64,000 bases of DNA, taken from assembly GCA_022495995.1 (NCBI GenBank), contig JAFEMH010000939.1, positions 496,001 to 560,000 on the forward strand, in the 5' to 3' direction. This document shows, one piece after another, positions 20,355-31,717 of this stretch. This stretch comes from Adenophora triphylla var. japonica (Eukaryota > Streptophyta > Magnoliopsida > Asterales > Campanulaceae). Position 1 is the stretch's first letter. Each line of letters starts with the position of its first letter. The notes beneath the pieces were generated by a model. It searched no databases. It was not told where the DNA came from and saw only the letters and a list, made by a program, of their open reading frames with translations. The position numbers and the translations under genes are program-made.

Positions 20355-21812
20355 ATGGTCTTAAAGAAACTACAAATTTACCCCTCAAAACCACTGGGCC
20401 TCCGCCGTCCTCCACCGCTACCACTACCACAACCTCCCGTCGTTCCCCCACCCCCGCCACCACCTCCAGACGCCTTCCTCACACTTCTCCCCACCCTCCC
20501 TCCCTCCTCCGCCGCCACAACCCAAACTCAACTCACCCACTTCATCAACACCTATCTCAAACCCTCCTTCACACCCACCCACCTCCTCAAATTCCTCAAG
20601 AACCACCTCCACCACCACCCCAGATTCGCCCACCTCGACCTCCACGTCTTCTTCCACGCCGCCACCCTCGACTCCTTTCGCCACGACCACTCCACTTTCG
20701 AATGGATGGCTCGCACCCTTGCCATCACCCACCGCCTCGACTCTCTCTCATCTCTCCTCCAATTCATGCTCTCCAACCCTTGCCCCTGCTCCGACGGTAT
20801 TTTCTCTTGCCCCAAAACTGAACCCGTTTTCCGTTTTGCTATTAATTCTTACAGTAATGTTGGTAGATTTGATGATGCATTGTTAGCGTTTGATAATATG
20901 CGTAAACTAATTGATGGGAAACCTAATGTTGCTTTGTACAATATTATGATTCATAGTTTTGTTAAGTTTGGAAAACAAGAAAAAGCTTTGGAGTTCTATA
21001 ATAGGATGGTTGGTGATCGGGTTAAGCCTGATGTTATTACATTTAATATTTTGATTAGTGGGTATTGTCGCAATTCTCAATTCGGGTTAGCTTTGGAAAT
21101 GTTCAAGGAAATGAGGGTTAAAGGTTGTTTGCCAAATGTGGTTAGTTTTAATACTTTGATTAAAGGATTTTTTAGGGAGGGGAAATTCGAGGAAGGGGTT
21201 GGAATGGCATATGAGATGATTGAATTGGGGTGTGGGTTTTCAAGCGTTACTTGTGAGATTTTGGTTGATGGGCTTTGTAGGAAGGGAAGGGTTATGGAGG
21301 CTTGTGATTTGTTGATTGATTTATCTAAGAAAGGAGCTCTGCCGAGGGAGTTTGATTATTTTGGCTTAATTGAGAAGCTTTGCGAGGAAGGGAATGTAGT
21401 AAAAGGATTGGAAGTAGTGAATAAATTGTGGGAGAATGGAATTTCTCCGAGCATTATTGCTTGCACGACTTTGATTGATGCTTTAGGGAGGTTCAGGAGG
21501 ACGGAAGAGGCATTTAAACTGGCAGAAAAGATGCTTAAAGCTGAGATTGTTCCAGATAGTGTGACTTATAACTGCCTCCTTCGTGATTTATGTGATTCAG
21601 GGAGAACATTAGAGGCAAATAATTTGAGGATGTTGGCTTCTAAAAGAGGCTTAAACCCAGATGGGATGACCTATAATATATTAGTATTGGGATGTACAAA
21701 GGAGGGTAAGAGGAGAGAGGGGGAGGTTCTCGTGAATGAGATGTTGGATAAGGGGTTTATACCCGATATTGCTACTTATAATTGGTTAATGAAGGGACTT
21801 TCTACTGGATGA
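20355..21812 (+). CDS. P-class pentatricopeptide repeat (PPR) protein
   Basis: A 485-residue intronless gene. PPR proteins bind organellar RNA one base per repeat and act in processing, stability, splicing or translation in mitochondria or plastids. Ten helical repeats follow each other at exactly 35-residue spacing: they begin near residues 156, 191, 226, 261, 296, 331, 366, 401, 436 and 471, with hallmark starts such as NVALYNIMI, DVITFNILI and DSVTYNCLL. There is no E, DYW or SMR tail, so it is the pure P class. The first 45 residues hold Lys, Arg and a run of eight prolines (31-38), which could serve as an organelle presequence. The first 450 bp are C-rich and the rest is AT-rich, a steep composition change within one exon. 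The closest named relative I can suggest is the At2g36240 type, with low certainty. Confidence 0.95.
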   Translation: MVLKKLQIYPSKPLGLRRPPPLPLPQPPVVPPPPPPPPDAFLTLLPTLPPSSAATTQTQLTHFINTYLKPSFTPTHLLKFLKNHLHHHPRFAHLDLHVFFHAATLDSFRHDHSTFEWMARTLAITHRLDSLSSLLQFMLSNPCPCSDGIFSCPKTEPVFRFAINSYSNVGRFDDALLAFDNMRKLIDGKPNVALYNIMIHSFVKFGKQEKALEFYNRMVGDRVKPDVITFNILISGYCRNSQFGLALEMFKEMRVKGCLPNVVSFNTLIKGFFREGKFEEGVGMAYEMIELGCGFSSVTCEILVDGLCRKGRVMEACDLLIDLSKKGALPREFDYFGLIEKLCEEGNVVKGLEVVNKLWENGISPSIIACTTLIDALGRFRRTEEAFKLAEKMLKAEIVPDSVTYNCLLRDLCDSGRTLEANNLRMLASKRGLNPDGMTYNILVLGCTKEGKRREGEVLVNEMLDKGFIPDIATYNWLMKGLSTG

Positions 21813-22438
21813 AATTTTATCTTCCAACTCTGATGTACTCTTGGTGTGCCAAGAACTTTTGTGTTTTGGAGGTTACAACATCAGGAGAGACATTTATCTG
21901 ATGTCTAAACTGTTGTAATCAATTTGTAAGAAAGGTATCTGGTTTTGGAAATTGAGAGGAGTCTCAAAGCTCTTGCCTTGATGTTGATTGTGTAAAACAT
22001 AAACCGCAACAGAAAAGAACTGAATCTTGTATAATTTGGGTTAGTAGACATTGAAATATAATGGACATTACTGACATGAAAGACCACGTTTTTCATCTGA
22101 ATGTAGAGGGAAATTTAAGAAGGAAAACTAGCATTGTGTGTTTGTATGACTGGGGAAGTTTTCCCTTGCAAAACGGGGGAAGAAATAGTCAAGAAATATA
22201 GAAAGGGAACTTGGTTGGATAAAATCATTTTTGTTGCCAACGTTGGTGGCAGTCCTTACTGGGATGGAAGTTTGAGAAAAGCTTCATCATGAAGTCTTAA
22301 AGATGGGAGCAAGCCAGCTGCTGGTTACATCATGGTTTGGTAAGAGTTTGTTAATTTCTTCAGTTGAATGTACGTTCTGAACTTCCCGCATTCTGAGATC
22401 TGTATGTATGACTAGACTAGTTTCTTTATAAATATATA
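21813..22438. other. 3' flank of the PPR gene
   Basis: AT-rich, no coding frame of note. It probably holds the 3' UTR. Confidence 0.4.
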
Positions 22439-22658
22439 CTCCCTCCGATCAAAAATCAGTGCTACATTTGGTTTGGCACACACTTTAAGGAAACTAATTG
22501 ACCCTATTAAAAAAATTACTAGTGGATTCATGCTTTACACGTGGACCCCCGAGGAAATTGTTGAGACAAATGAGTCTAGTATTCAAAAAAATGTATGTAC
22601 ACTTATTTTGGATCACCTCAAAAGGGAATATGTAGCACTTATTTTGGATCTGAGGGAG
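22439..22658. mobile_element. Stowaway MITE (220 bp)
   Basis: CTCCCTCCGATCAAAAATCA at the left, TTGGATCTGAGGGAG at the right, TA at 22437-22438 and 22659-22660. A second copy of its right end (GTAGCACTTAATTTGGATCA then GAGAGAGTA) lies at 22718-22748, suggesting a partial tandem duplication. Confidence 0.8.
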
Positions 22659-22749
22659 TACCGTACAAGCCTGAAATGATTTGTAAAAATAAGTCTCTCA
22701 AGTCTTGCTATTCCCACATGTAGCACTTAATTTGGATCAGAGAGAGTAC

Positions 22750-23630
22750 CCTAGAAGCATGAATGAAGTAAATCTCTCAAGCCTTTAGCACTCCAAATTT
22801 TACCCTGTAGCATTTGATTATGTGTGTACATAGAAGAGTACTAAGTTCACTTGAAAATAGAATTTGTATATGGAAAATGTTTAGGGTGTATTACATCAAT
22901 GTCGATCAATATTATGTTGCAGGCCCGCCTCCTGATCAGTAGAATGTACTACTTGCCGACATGAGCTTCATCATCCTTGCATGCCTATGCTTGTGATGCG
23001 AAGGTGGTATATAGATAGATAAATAACTCTTTCCAATATTAATTTTGTATTTGATTTGTCTTTGTTAATGTGTGAATTGTTTACTGGGTTTCAGATTAAA
23101 GTATGAAACTTTCCTTTGGTGTTGGCAATCATCAAGTCAAAGCAACGCCTCCCAACAACCCCAAAGGTATTCTCCCTCAGTAGTACTCTCGCCGTTGCCA
23201 AAAGAGTCTCGTTCTTTTTGGGGTGTTACAAAAAAAAAGACTTCACTTTCCTTTTGGGGACAAACAAATGATGAATTGTGTTGGATCCACCTCCAATTCA
23301 ATTGTGTCAACGACATTTGCTCTGTATGTGCAAAAGCAATGCGACCGTTTGTAACGGATAAATTTGTCAACTGGACTTGGTATGTTCATAGCTTGAAAGC
23401 ATTGTTATTTATGTAGAAATTATAAACTGAAAGTTCTTTGTTCAGGTAATCTATGGAGGTGTTTTTTGGATATTGTATTATGCAAGAAGTAAGGTGCAGC
23501 TTTTTAGCAGCATTTGAGCGACCCAAGTTTACCCTATTATTCATATAGGCTAATCAAGTCTCATAATTTTATGCATTGTCACTCAATTAAGAATGGAGTT
23601 TGATTTGGGTCTCATGTAACCAATGTTGTA
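22750..23630. other. Intergenic, nothing recognised
   Basis: Short overlapping frames on both strands at 23072-23416 do not resemble a known protein. No element ends were found. Confidence 0.4.
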
Positions 23631-23724
23631 CTCCCTCCCTCCGTCCCATAATGAATAATATCAAAAAAAAAATCAAAAAGCAAATTTGAATTTTTTTTGG
23701 ATATTCATTTTGGGACGGAGAGAG
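23631..23724. mobile_element. Short Stowaway MITE (94 bp)
   Basis: CTCCCTCCCTCCGTCCCA at the left, TTTTGGGACGGAGAGAG at the right, TA at both sides. The arms ATAATGAATA / TATTCATTTT pair. Same short subfamily as 23945, 27074 and 33294. Confidence 0.85.
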
Positions 23725-23944
23725 TAATAACATGTTATAGCTTGTTTATAATGAAATAATGTATATACAAGAAGGCTTACCATAAGCTCTACAAGGCTCA
23801 AAAAAAAAAAAAAAAAAAAACACACCACCCCAATTTGAGTATTTGCTCACGGAAACAACCTAACCATATAGTCCCACCAAAAATTGGTAAGCTTTAGGGA
23901 AACAATCACAAGACAACACTCTCACAACCACCCACTTCTGAATA

Positions 23945-24058
23945 CTCCCTCCGTTCCAAAATGAATTATTGATTTTATTTTCAAATTTGCTCTTGATCAT
24001 CATGAACAAATTTGAAAAAAAAAAAAAAAACCGGTTATTCATTTTGGGACAGAGGTAG
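23945..24058. mobile_element. Short Stowaway MITE (114 bp)
   Basis: CTCCCTCCGTTCCAAAATGA at the left, TCATTTTGGGACAGAGGTAG at the right, TA at 23943-23944 and 24059-24060. The centre is CAAATTTGCTCTTGATCATC against AACAAATTTG. Confidence 0.85.
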
Positions 24059-24801
24059 TAACATTCAGTGGATATATCACTATCACCCAGATTGGTTGCA
24101 TCTTCCATCAGTCCCTCCTGCAAGACCGACCTATAATTGCAATTCAAGCCACTCAAATAAAACTTCATTCTTGAAGTTTCTTGGAGCAAAATATATGAGC
24201 CATCTCAAACTAGATGTCACGTGGCAGTTTAGAGCACAGTCAGACGAAGCGCTGAATGCCCCGCTAACTTATCAGACAAAGTGCTGAATGCCCTGCTAAC
24301 TCGACGGTTAGAGGAGCTTGCAATACAGGAGGGTCCCTGAGGCAGCCAATTAGATGAAGTAAAACACCAATGCATAGATCACAATGGCCTAGACTGGTCG
24401 AGGCAACAATTATAACAATTATAATCAGATACACGAGAAATCCAAATAAAGTAATCATCTTACCTAAGACTAACATTGCAAATTATATGACTGATATCAA
24501 TCATCTGAACGCTGACCAACTTGATCATAGTAAGAAGATCTTCGATATTTTAACCCATAATTTTTAAGCCAGATACAAAAGAGCCAGAATCTTGCAAACA
24601 ACTCTGAACACAATTGTCGAAAACTACTATATCCAGCAGCTAGCCTGAGTCGTGTGAGATGCCTCTGTCAAAAACCATACAGAAATAAGGTACTAAAGAT
24701 AAGTGGAAAATAGCAAAATCATATAAGCAAATCCATCATCTCTGAAGTGAACTAAAACTTTATGACTATCCCGATCTTTCATCCGAGAGTCAAGTAAAAT
24801 A
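24059..24801. other. 3' side of the syntaxin-like gene; possible last exon
   Basis: On the minus strand, 24449 back to 24264 encodes a frame beginning MITLFGFLVYLIIIVIIVAS, preceded by an AG acceptor, with a membrane-spanning run. It could be the tail-anchor exon of the gene at 25958-28589. The 40-residue tail after the membrane segment is unlike that family, so I leave it as a possibility. Confidence 0.25.
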
Positions 24802-25090
24802 CTCCCTCCGTCCCGCCCGAAATGTCTCAAAATGGCCCATGCACGGGAATTAAGGAAAGTGATGTAGGAAAGAGAAAAAGTGTATAGTGAAATAAATGTT
24901 GTGAGTATGAAAAGTGATGTAAGAAAGAGAAAGTGGGGTAGGGAATAGTTAGTGGATATGTATTTTGAGTATGACAAGTGGGTCCCACAAATAAAAAAAG
25001 TAATAAAAAACTTTCCTTTTTTGGGTTAGGACATTTTAAATGGGACATCCAAAAAGGAAAGTTGGGACACTTCGGACGGGACGGAGGGAG
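24802..25090. mobile_element. Stowaway MITE (289 bp)
   Basis: CTCCCTCCGTCCCGCCCGAA at the left, TTCGGACGGGACGGAGGGAG at the right, TA at 24800-24801 and 25091-25092. Close relative of 29620-29916 (TGCACGGGAATTAAG, GTGTATAGTG). Confidence 0.95.
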
Positions 25091-25957
25091 TAATTATTTG
25101 AGTTGCTTCTTTGTAAGTCCATAAGAAATTCACTAAGTGCAATATGTACTGTTAGACAACATATTCAACATCTAATAGAGAAATAAACATGTACCGGTAT
25201 ATAGACTTGAGGGGCTACTCCCCTTATCACCAATTGGTTTTAGGTGGAACCTCCAATATAGTTTACCACCGGTCCAGACCAAGCCCGTGCTCGTACTTGG
25301 GTCTCTCTCTCTATTTCTTACCCAATTCTAACTCTAAAATGAACCCTGAAAGATGACATTAGGTATATGATAACTGATAAGTTACAAACTCATCTTAATG
25401 CTTAAGTTGAGAGGGTCATAGCAATGTATGTCAAGCTAATACTCCCCCTTCGCCTCTTTCCTTTTGCTGACTCTGAGGGAAGAAGTGAAATATTTATCAT
25501 GTCAGATATTTTATTCTAAAGAAAATGATAAATTAGCAATATCATTTTGCAAGATTAGTGCCTAATAGTGACCCACGACACGAGGGCAATAAACTAATGT
25601 GTGTTTTTATCTAACTCTATTTTCCCAATGAGTTGAACATTAAACACAAAGTACTATGGACTAGAATATTTCTTAGTACAAAACAAACTAATGCTACAAA
25701 AATAATCTACAACGTGTGCACAACTCGTATTATGGTGCAGATGTGACTGTTGAAGTGTTCAACACATTTAACATTTCTAGTCGAACGCAACAAAGCATTC
25801 ACTATGTGTTATTATGCATAAGGGTAGACAGTACTGAGACAGAGATCAGTTTTACCATAAATCGGTTAACGGTAATCACAAAAAAGGTAACAAAAATAGC
25901 CGTATAATTCCAGCATATATAAACTACTTCTCTTAGGTGAATAGTGAAGTGTTATAC
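25091..25957. other. Probable intron 3 region of the syntaxin-like gene
   Basis: No element or independent gene recognised. If the syntaxin-like gene has a downstream last exon, this is intron. The exon 3 donor (CAG then GTATAA, minus strand) is at 25958/25957. Confidence 0.35.
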
Positions 25958-28589
25958 CTGTGCAGAGTGGAAAACATCGATGTAAGATGACAATTGCCCT
26001 TCATCCTCTCCATCTTTCTGCCTCTTCATGAAGTTCCTGCTTCTCCTCCCATATGCACACAATTTATTACCCAAGGAATCAAAGACATTCATTTTTCTGA
26101 AATACCCACTTGGCTTGGTTTTTTGAAAGCCTTTGGCTTCATTGGCTTCCAAATCCCAAACCACATGTTCATCATGCCTATCAAAAGTGACTTCTTGAAT
26201 AGACGGCACTGCTTGAGAGCCTATTTGTGCAGAATAATAAGAATCCATATTCCTCAATGTATTCTCCTTATCATTACATTCCTCAACAATCTCCGGATCA
26301 AGAAACTTTCTCACAACATTATGTTCCTCTGAGTTGTGTGTTACATGTTCAACAGGTTTGCCTCCTGTAAGAAACAATGCCAACCCATCTCTGTCTTGTT
26401 CATTGAAGTTTACCCACTCGGTATTCTTCACCAAGCCTCCTACGTTCAAATCCTCCAAGCTTTTCTCGATATTCACTATGTGTTCTTTAATGGCAGAGAC
26501 GAATTGCTCGTGTCTAGCAATCACATTCTGCTTCCTGTGAGACTTTGATGTTGTAGGTGACAAAGTCACTTCCCTTTCAAAATCTTCCAACTGTTGACCA
26601 CAGAGGACCTTGATAAGCTGACATTAAAATGGAAAAAGTCAACTCAAACTTGAATCCAGTACATACCTGCCATTTTGCTGTTCCCAAAGTAGTAGCAAGA
26701 TCACGCTTACGATGTTCGATAGACATAATTAGCTTTGAATCTGGATTGTATCCTTGGACAAGACTCTGCTCATGCATTAGAAGACGAAAGATTGACTCCA
26801 TCCTAAACAGAACATTAAACCTTTAGTCATTTGTGTGTCTTCAATCCGTTCAGAATACTGATATGCTAGTATGGATGCTGGAGGCAATAGAATGAATGGA
26901 AAAGGCATAAAAATATAAGAAGCAAAAAGTGTGATCGAAGACCAAAGCATGCACAAACATTTGATGTCAGGGTCCATTTCACCTCAGAAGGAATGAAGAG
27001 AGAAAATTTCTACTCCATCCGTCCCTAAATGAATGTCCAAACTTCTCTTAAGGGACACTCTGAAAAAATCTTACTACCTTTGTCCCAAAATGAATGACAA
27101 AAAAAAATAAAAAATCTCAAGAGCAAATTTGAAAATATTTTGGTCATTCATTTTGGGACGGAGGGAGTAATTTTTATACAATTTAATGGCAAGGATGCAA
27201 AAATATTCGTGTTATCCACTCACTAAATATTTAGTTTTGCAAGTATAAAAGGAATCGTGAAAATTTTATGGAAAAAAAGCAATTGTGACCAAGTTTTTTT
27301 GAAAGAGGGCATTCATTTTGGGACAAAAATTTATTAAAACCGGACATCATTTAGGGACGGAGGGAGTACTAACTATGCAGTGGTTCATATCTTCCACATA
27401 AATCTGGATATGAAATCCATAAAAACTTTAACGTTCAACACTTATGGGCTTTCAACATATGTTCATCGATTACACATCACAATGGAAACTGGGAGTAGTA
27501 AAATCAATTAACGCAAACACAGCTTGTGAACTTAACAATTGAGAAATGCCACTAGAGATGACCATCCACTGTAGTGCAGGCTACTAATTGGGCTGCCAAG
27601 GGGACATATGAGATATAGAGCTAATCTTTGGAATAACCTATGTTAGCTAAAACCTAGATTTTCACCAAAGTATCTACATCGATAGAACAAGACATGAGTG
27701 TGGATTTTGGTGTTGGCATGGGTAAGGTGTAGCAGTTTCACACTAATTTAGTACAAAATTTAAAACCTTTGGGTTTTGGCTGATCCGGCAATCCCATATT
27801 CGATATTCGCATCAGGCTCCAGATAACTAATAGTATGAGGTAATTGGTTTGAGCCAACACTTTAAAACAAACACGAGTTATTTTCGTTCACGTACTTATG
27901 AGTTATGCTATTTAGTTGAATGTTTTTTTAATGAAGGTTAATAGTTGGATTATTTTGTTAGATTTGATATGATATCTAGTAGTTGGATTATTCTTTTTAT
28001 ATTTTTTTATGCCGAGTCCATATTCAGAATTCGGACCCTTCTAATCCGTGTCCCCGAGTCCTAAATTTTGAGATTTGAAGTATCCGACACTCGGATCCGT
28101 ACCCGTGTCGGACACTCGTACCCGAGTCCGAGCATCTTAGGTTGGCCCAACCCCTTTTTTCTTTTCTTCAGTTATTTTGACAGTGGCACTAGGCAACAAC
28201 CACTCACAACTAGTAATGTCAGCAGCATATCATTGCTAGCAGCCAGTGGCGGAGGTAGAAAGGGACAAAGGGAGGCAATTGCCCCCGTTAGATAAAAAAC
28301 AAGTCACATTTCCCTTTCTGAAGACAAACTCACTATATTTAGAATCAATAAGCAACACCCATTTCTATTTCCTTTTCAAGACCCAAAAAATGAAAGACAA
28401 TTTAAAGATCAAATTTTAAAATAAATCAATGAATGGGATTAACTGGAAACCAACAATAGCCAAGTAATTGCGAGTAGAAGTGAACAAAGGAGAAGAGACG
28501 ACAGACCGATCAACGGAGTCTTGAACGACTTCGGCTGCTGAAAAGAGCGGGTCAGACTCCCATTGGTGGAAACTAGATGTCGATGCCAT
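25958..28589 (-). CDS. Syntaxin/t-SNARE family protein (SYP6-like N-terminal domain), 3' end unresolved
   Basis: Three exons join exactly on the minus strand: 28589-28507 (27 codons plus CG, donor GT), 26802-26667 (G completes the codon, then 45 codons, donor GT) and 26590-25958 (211 codons, donor GT). Together they give 284 residues beginning MASTSSFHQWESDPLFSAAE. The order WESDPLFSAAEVVQDSVDRM, then LATTLGTAKWQLEDFEREV, then RHEQFVSAIKEHI and W.NFNEQDRD.LALFL matches plant proteins of the At2g18860/At4g30240 type, which carry the syntaxin-6 N-terminal three-helix domain and are thought to act in post-Golgi vesicle fusion. The usual C-terminal membrane anchor is not in these exons, so at least one more exon must lie below 25957. 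Intron 1 (1.7 kb) carries nested MITEs and a hAT end. Confidence 0.85.
27013..27366. mobile_element. Stowaway MITE in intron 1 of the syntaxin-like gene, hosting another
   Basis: CTCCATCCGTCCCTAAATGA at the left, ATTTAGGGACGGAGGGAG at the right, TA at 27011-27012 and 27367-27368. Contains the 94-bp copy at 27074-27167. Confidence 0.85.
27074..27167. mobile_element. Nested short Stowaway MITE (94 bp)
   Basis: CTACCTTTGTCCCAAAATGA at the left, TCATTTTGGGACGGAGGGAG at the right, TA at 27072-27073 and 27168-27169. Younger than its host at 27013-27366. Confidence 0.8.
28000..28260. repeat. CCGAGTCC / GTATCCG repeat and hAT terminus inside intron 1
   Basis: 28010-28135 is a patchwork of GTATCCGACACTCGGATCC-type palindromes, a repeat class common in plant intergenic DNA. 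At 28247 CAGTGGCGGAGGTAGAAA is a typical hAT left terminus. Its right partner was not seen. Confidence 0.45.
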
Positions 28590-29300
28590 TGCCCAATTCC
28601 TCCTCCTCCACCAATCTGGTGTAAGCTTTTTCCCGAAGAAAATCAAAATATTTTATTTTATGAATTTAGAAGTGGGTTATGAGATTTGACATAGAGATTG
28701 TTTAGGGTTTTGATTTGGAGGCGGCGGGGACGAGGAATTATAGGGGAAATTTTTCGGTGGGTCGTCTTGGTTTGAAGAACTGAAGGAGTGATCTATAGAG
28801 AGGGAGGAGGGTCAAAAGGACAACCTGACCTGACCTCTACCGAGATTACAAAGTTATTATGTGAACATTTAATTGAGTCAACTACAATATTTTTTTTCTT
28901 AAAAGTGTACAATAATTCGTCTGTATTAGAATAAAAATTCTTAAACTTCACAATAATTAAGGAAAGTGTATAGTGGAGTAAATGTTGTGATTACAAAAAG
29001 TGATATAGGAGAGAGAAAGTGGAGTAGGAAAAAATAAGTAGATAGTTATTGTGAATATTATAAGCGGGTCTAATGAATAAAGAAGTGCTAAAAAGTTTTT
29101 ATTTTAGGTATGTGCATTTTTAAACGACACCTAAAATGAAAATTTATACTTTTTCAGGTGAGACGATGAAGTACACGCTTCTTAAAAAAATGAAAAATGG
29201 CTAAGCATTTTAAATGGGTTGAAATTATAATTTAAAAATCGTTATTTATAGTGCAAATAAATAAAAAGTAGGTTGATAAATGTTAGTTTCTTTTTTTTTT
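28590..29300. other. 5' flank of the syntaxin-like gene and a worn MITE
   Basis: Immediate promoter and leader of the minus-strand gene, then a degenerate Stowaway interior at about 28900-29170 (GGTCTAATGAATAAAGAAGT, TTTTTCAGGTGAGACGATGA) without intact ends. Confidence 0.4.
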
Positions 29301-29619
29301 TGTAAAAACAAACAATAATAATAATAAAGTTGTCCAAAACACTATTTAAAATCTATTAATAATCTAATTATTAATATAATTAAAAATATACTTATGAAAT
29401 TAAAAAAATTAAAAATAAATAAATATCAAATATATTATTTATATTTATATATTAAATAAACGAAAAAAATTGACATTTAAAGGTTGACATTAACGAGGTA
29501 CAACAAAGTAAAATAGGTTATACTCGCTCCGACCAACTAAACCTTCACCTTTTACCTAATAGAGTGTCTCTTTACAATATTCATCTTTTTTAAAATCACA
29601 AAAAATTATTAGTATTATA
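29301..29619. other. AT-rich spacer with a possible host MITE end
   Basis: TACTCGCTCCGACCAACTAA at 29520 looks like a worn Stowaway left end. CAAGGTAAAATGGTGAAACT near 30107-30126 could be its right arm, with the element at 29620-29916 nested between them. Confidence 0.35.
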
Positions 29620-29916
29620 CTCCCTCCGTCCCGATCGAAGTGTCCTAAAAGAATAATTGCACGAGAATTAAGAAAGTGGTGTAAGAAAGAGAAAAAGGTT
29701 AAATGTTGTGAGTATGAAAAATTAAATAGGAGATAGAATGAGTGGGAAGAATAGTTAGGAGAGAGAATGTTGTGAGTGTAAAAGTAAAGTAGGAACAAGA
29801 ATGAGTGGGGTAGGAAGAATATAAAAATAATAAAAACTTTCCTTTTTAAGAATGAGACATTTTAAATGGGACGCCCAAAAAGGAAACTTGGGACACTTCG
29901 ATCGGGACGAAAGGAG
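29620..29916. mobile_element. Stowaway MITE (297 bp)
   Basis: CTCCCTCCGTCCCGATCGAA at the left, TTCGATCGGGACGAAAGGAG at the right, TA at 29618-29619 and 29917-29918. Confidence 0.9.
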
Positions 29917-30131
29917 TATTATAGTTATTATTCATACCACACTTGTCTCTCTCACACACTTAAATTGTGGACCCTACTTATCAATTTCACTCAATTTTTT
30001 CTCTTACACTTTTAAATTGTGGGTCTCATTTGTCATACTCACTCACTTCTTTCCTCTCAGACTCTCACAACCCTTTTTCCACTCATCATTTTCCTTAATT
30101 CTTGTGTCAAGGTAAAATGGTGAAACTCTTA

Positions 30132-30364
30132 GGGGCCGTTTGGTAGGTCGATAAATGACCGGATAGGATTATTAGTCCAATAAAAGTATGTTTTGTAGAT
30201 TAAATGCAACCGTAGTAATTATTCAAAGTACAACCCAGATAAGCATCTGAACACCTCTTATCCCTTCTTATTTATCCTAAAAAAAGGTGGTATTATTAAT
30301 CCCTGGATTAATAACCTCCTCCCTATTAATACATGCTAATCGTATCGACCTATCAAATGAACCC
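30132..30364. mobile_element. Tourist-like MITE (233 bp)
   Basis: TTA on both sides (30129-30131, 30365-30367). Left end GGGGCCGTTTGGTAGGTCGA and the reverse complement of the right end GGGTTCATTTGATAGGTCGA agree over about 20 bp, typical of PIF/Harbinger MITEs. The inner arms ATTATTAGTCC / GGATTAATAA also pair. Confidence 0.85.
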
Positions 30365-31310
30365 TTAGTGGGTAATAATATACTAAATTACCCTTTGAAT
30401 ATTCTAAGTATCTAGACAAATAAATATGTTTACAATGACAACTATCTAATAATTTAGACAAAGTGTGTAATAATTTATAAAAAAAAAAAAAACTATAAAA
30501 GTGCAAATATATTGGGATAAAAATATCTCCTATTACAAAGACTAAAGTGGACAAATCAAAAGATTTCGCCTAATTTGGAGTGAGTAATACACCAAATTTG
30601 ACGTAACACTGTTTACTTACACCAAATTTAGTTAAATCATTGGAGATGCTCAGAATTGAGATTTTTACTCCGTAACTTACCAAAAATAGATAAGGATTCT
30701 TACTCAGCTGTTAATATGGGCTGGTCGTCAAAAACCCATCATTAAACGAGGTGAGCTGGAACAAATTTCTGACGTACATGAAATACGTCATCCCAACCCA
30801 ACTCACCTTCCTGAATTGGCTCACTTTTATTTGGGTTAATAATTTTAAAACTCAACCCACCCTTATTGCATGGCGAATCGGACTGATCCGACGGCTCAAT
30901 CCAAATTGACGGCTATACTCTGTACTGTACTCTGTCCGGACCTAGTGAGTTATATACTTTTTTGAAATCAGCGATGGTATATTTAGTTTATAATTTAAAT
31001 ATCATTAATCTAATCATCAAGACAAGGAATGGTAAAGGCTGACATAAATGCCCCTTCATCATCCTCTCCAAGTAGTTGATTGTGCTAAGCAAACAAATAT
31101 TTCATTGTAACAACAAAGAAATTACACAAAATACAAAAGCTCATCCACAAATAAGGAAAATCATATGCTCTCACATAAAAAGAAAAAAAAACAAAATAAA
31201 AAATATAAAGGGGAACATTTTTTTAATCTGAATCTCCTTTTCATGTTGCAGAGTTTGAAGGTGAGTGAGGGATATTAAAGGAAACCCTAATTAAAAACTA
31301 GACATGAAGA
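30365..31310. other. Intergenic, one weak GGGTT/AACCC-rich relic
   Basis: 30700-30960 has GGGCTGGTCGTC, CCCAACCCAACTC and GGATCAGTCC-like motifs (both strands) reminiscent of a decayed hAT MITE, without clear ends. No gene supported. Confidence 0.3.
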
Positions 31311-31319
31311 AATTAAAAA

Positions 31320-31717
31320 GGGGAAAATGCCCCATAAGTTATAAAAAAGTTTCATAATGCCTTATAAGTTACTTTCCATATTGTATTTGTATTATCATGT
31401 TGTGTTATTCTGTAATAATACTGTATACAAGATAATGCATAATACTCCATACTCATATAATACATTATTGATGATGACAGGTGGCGCCATTGACCGGATT
31501 CCAGCATCGGTTGACCGGATTCCGGCGAGTTTTCAATGACTGACAATCGGATTTCGGCGGCCGTTGACCGTTGAGAATTTTGTATCATAATTTTTAAATA
31601 ATGTATATAGAACGCAGTATAATATAATAATGTATAAGAACTTATGAGGCATTTAAATTAATGAGAAACTTAAGGGGAAGTGATTTATCCCAAAAGAAAC
31701 TTATGGGTAAAATTCCC
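31320..31717. mobile_element. Mutator-like MITE with exact 9-bp duplication (398 bp)
   Basis: AATTAAAAA flanks both sides (31311-31319, 31718-31726). The ends GGGGAAAATGCCCCATAAGT and, inward from the right, GGGAATTTTACCCATAAGTT are inverted repeats. 9-bp duplications and G-starting ends point to the Mutator superfamily. Inside is a direct repeat of GTTGACCGGATTCC. Confidence 0.8.

Noticed and set aside
20424..20815. Two minus-strand ORFs in the PPR gene
   Set aside because: They are antisense shadows of the C-rich 5' part, made of Gly, Glu and Val runs.
23860..24189. 109-codon ORF as the last exon of the syntaxin-like gene
   Set aside because: Most of it is the translated MITE at 23945-24058, and it has no membrane segment.
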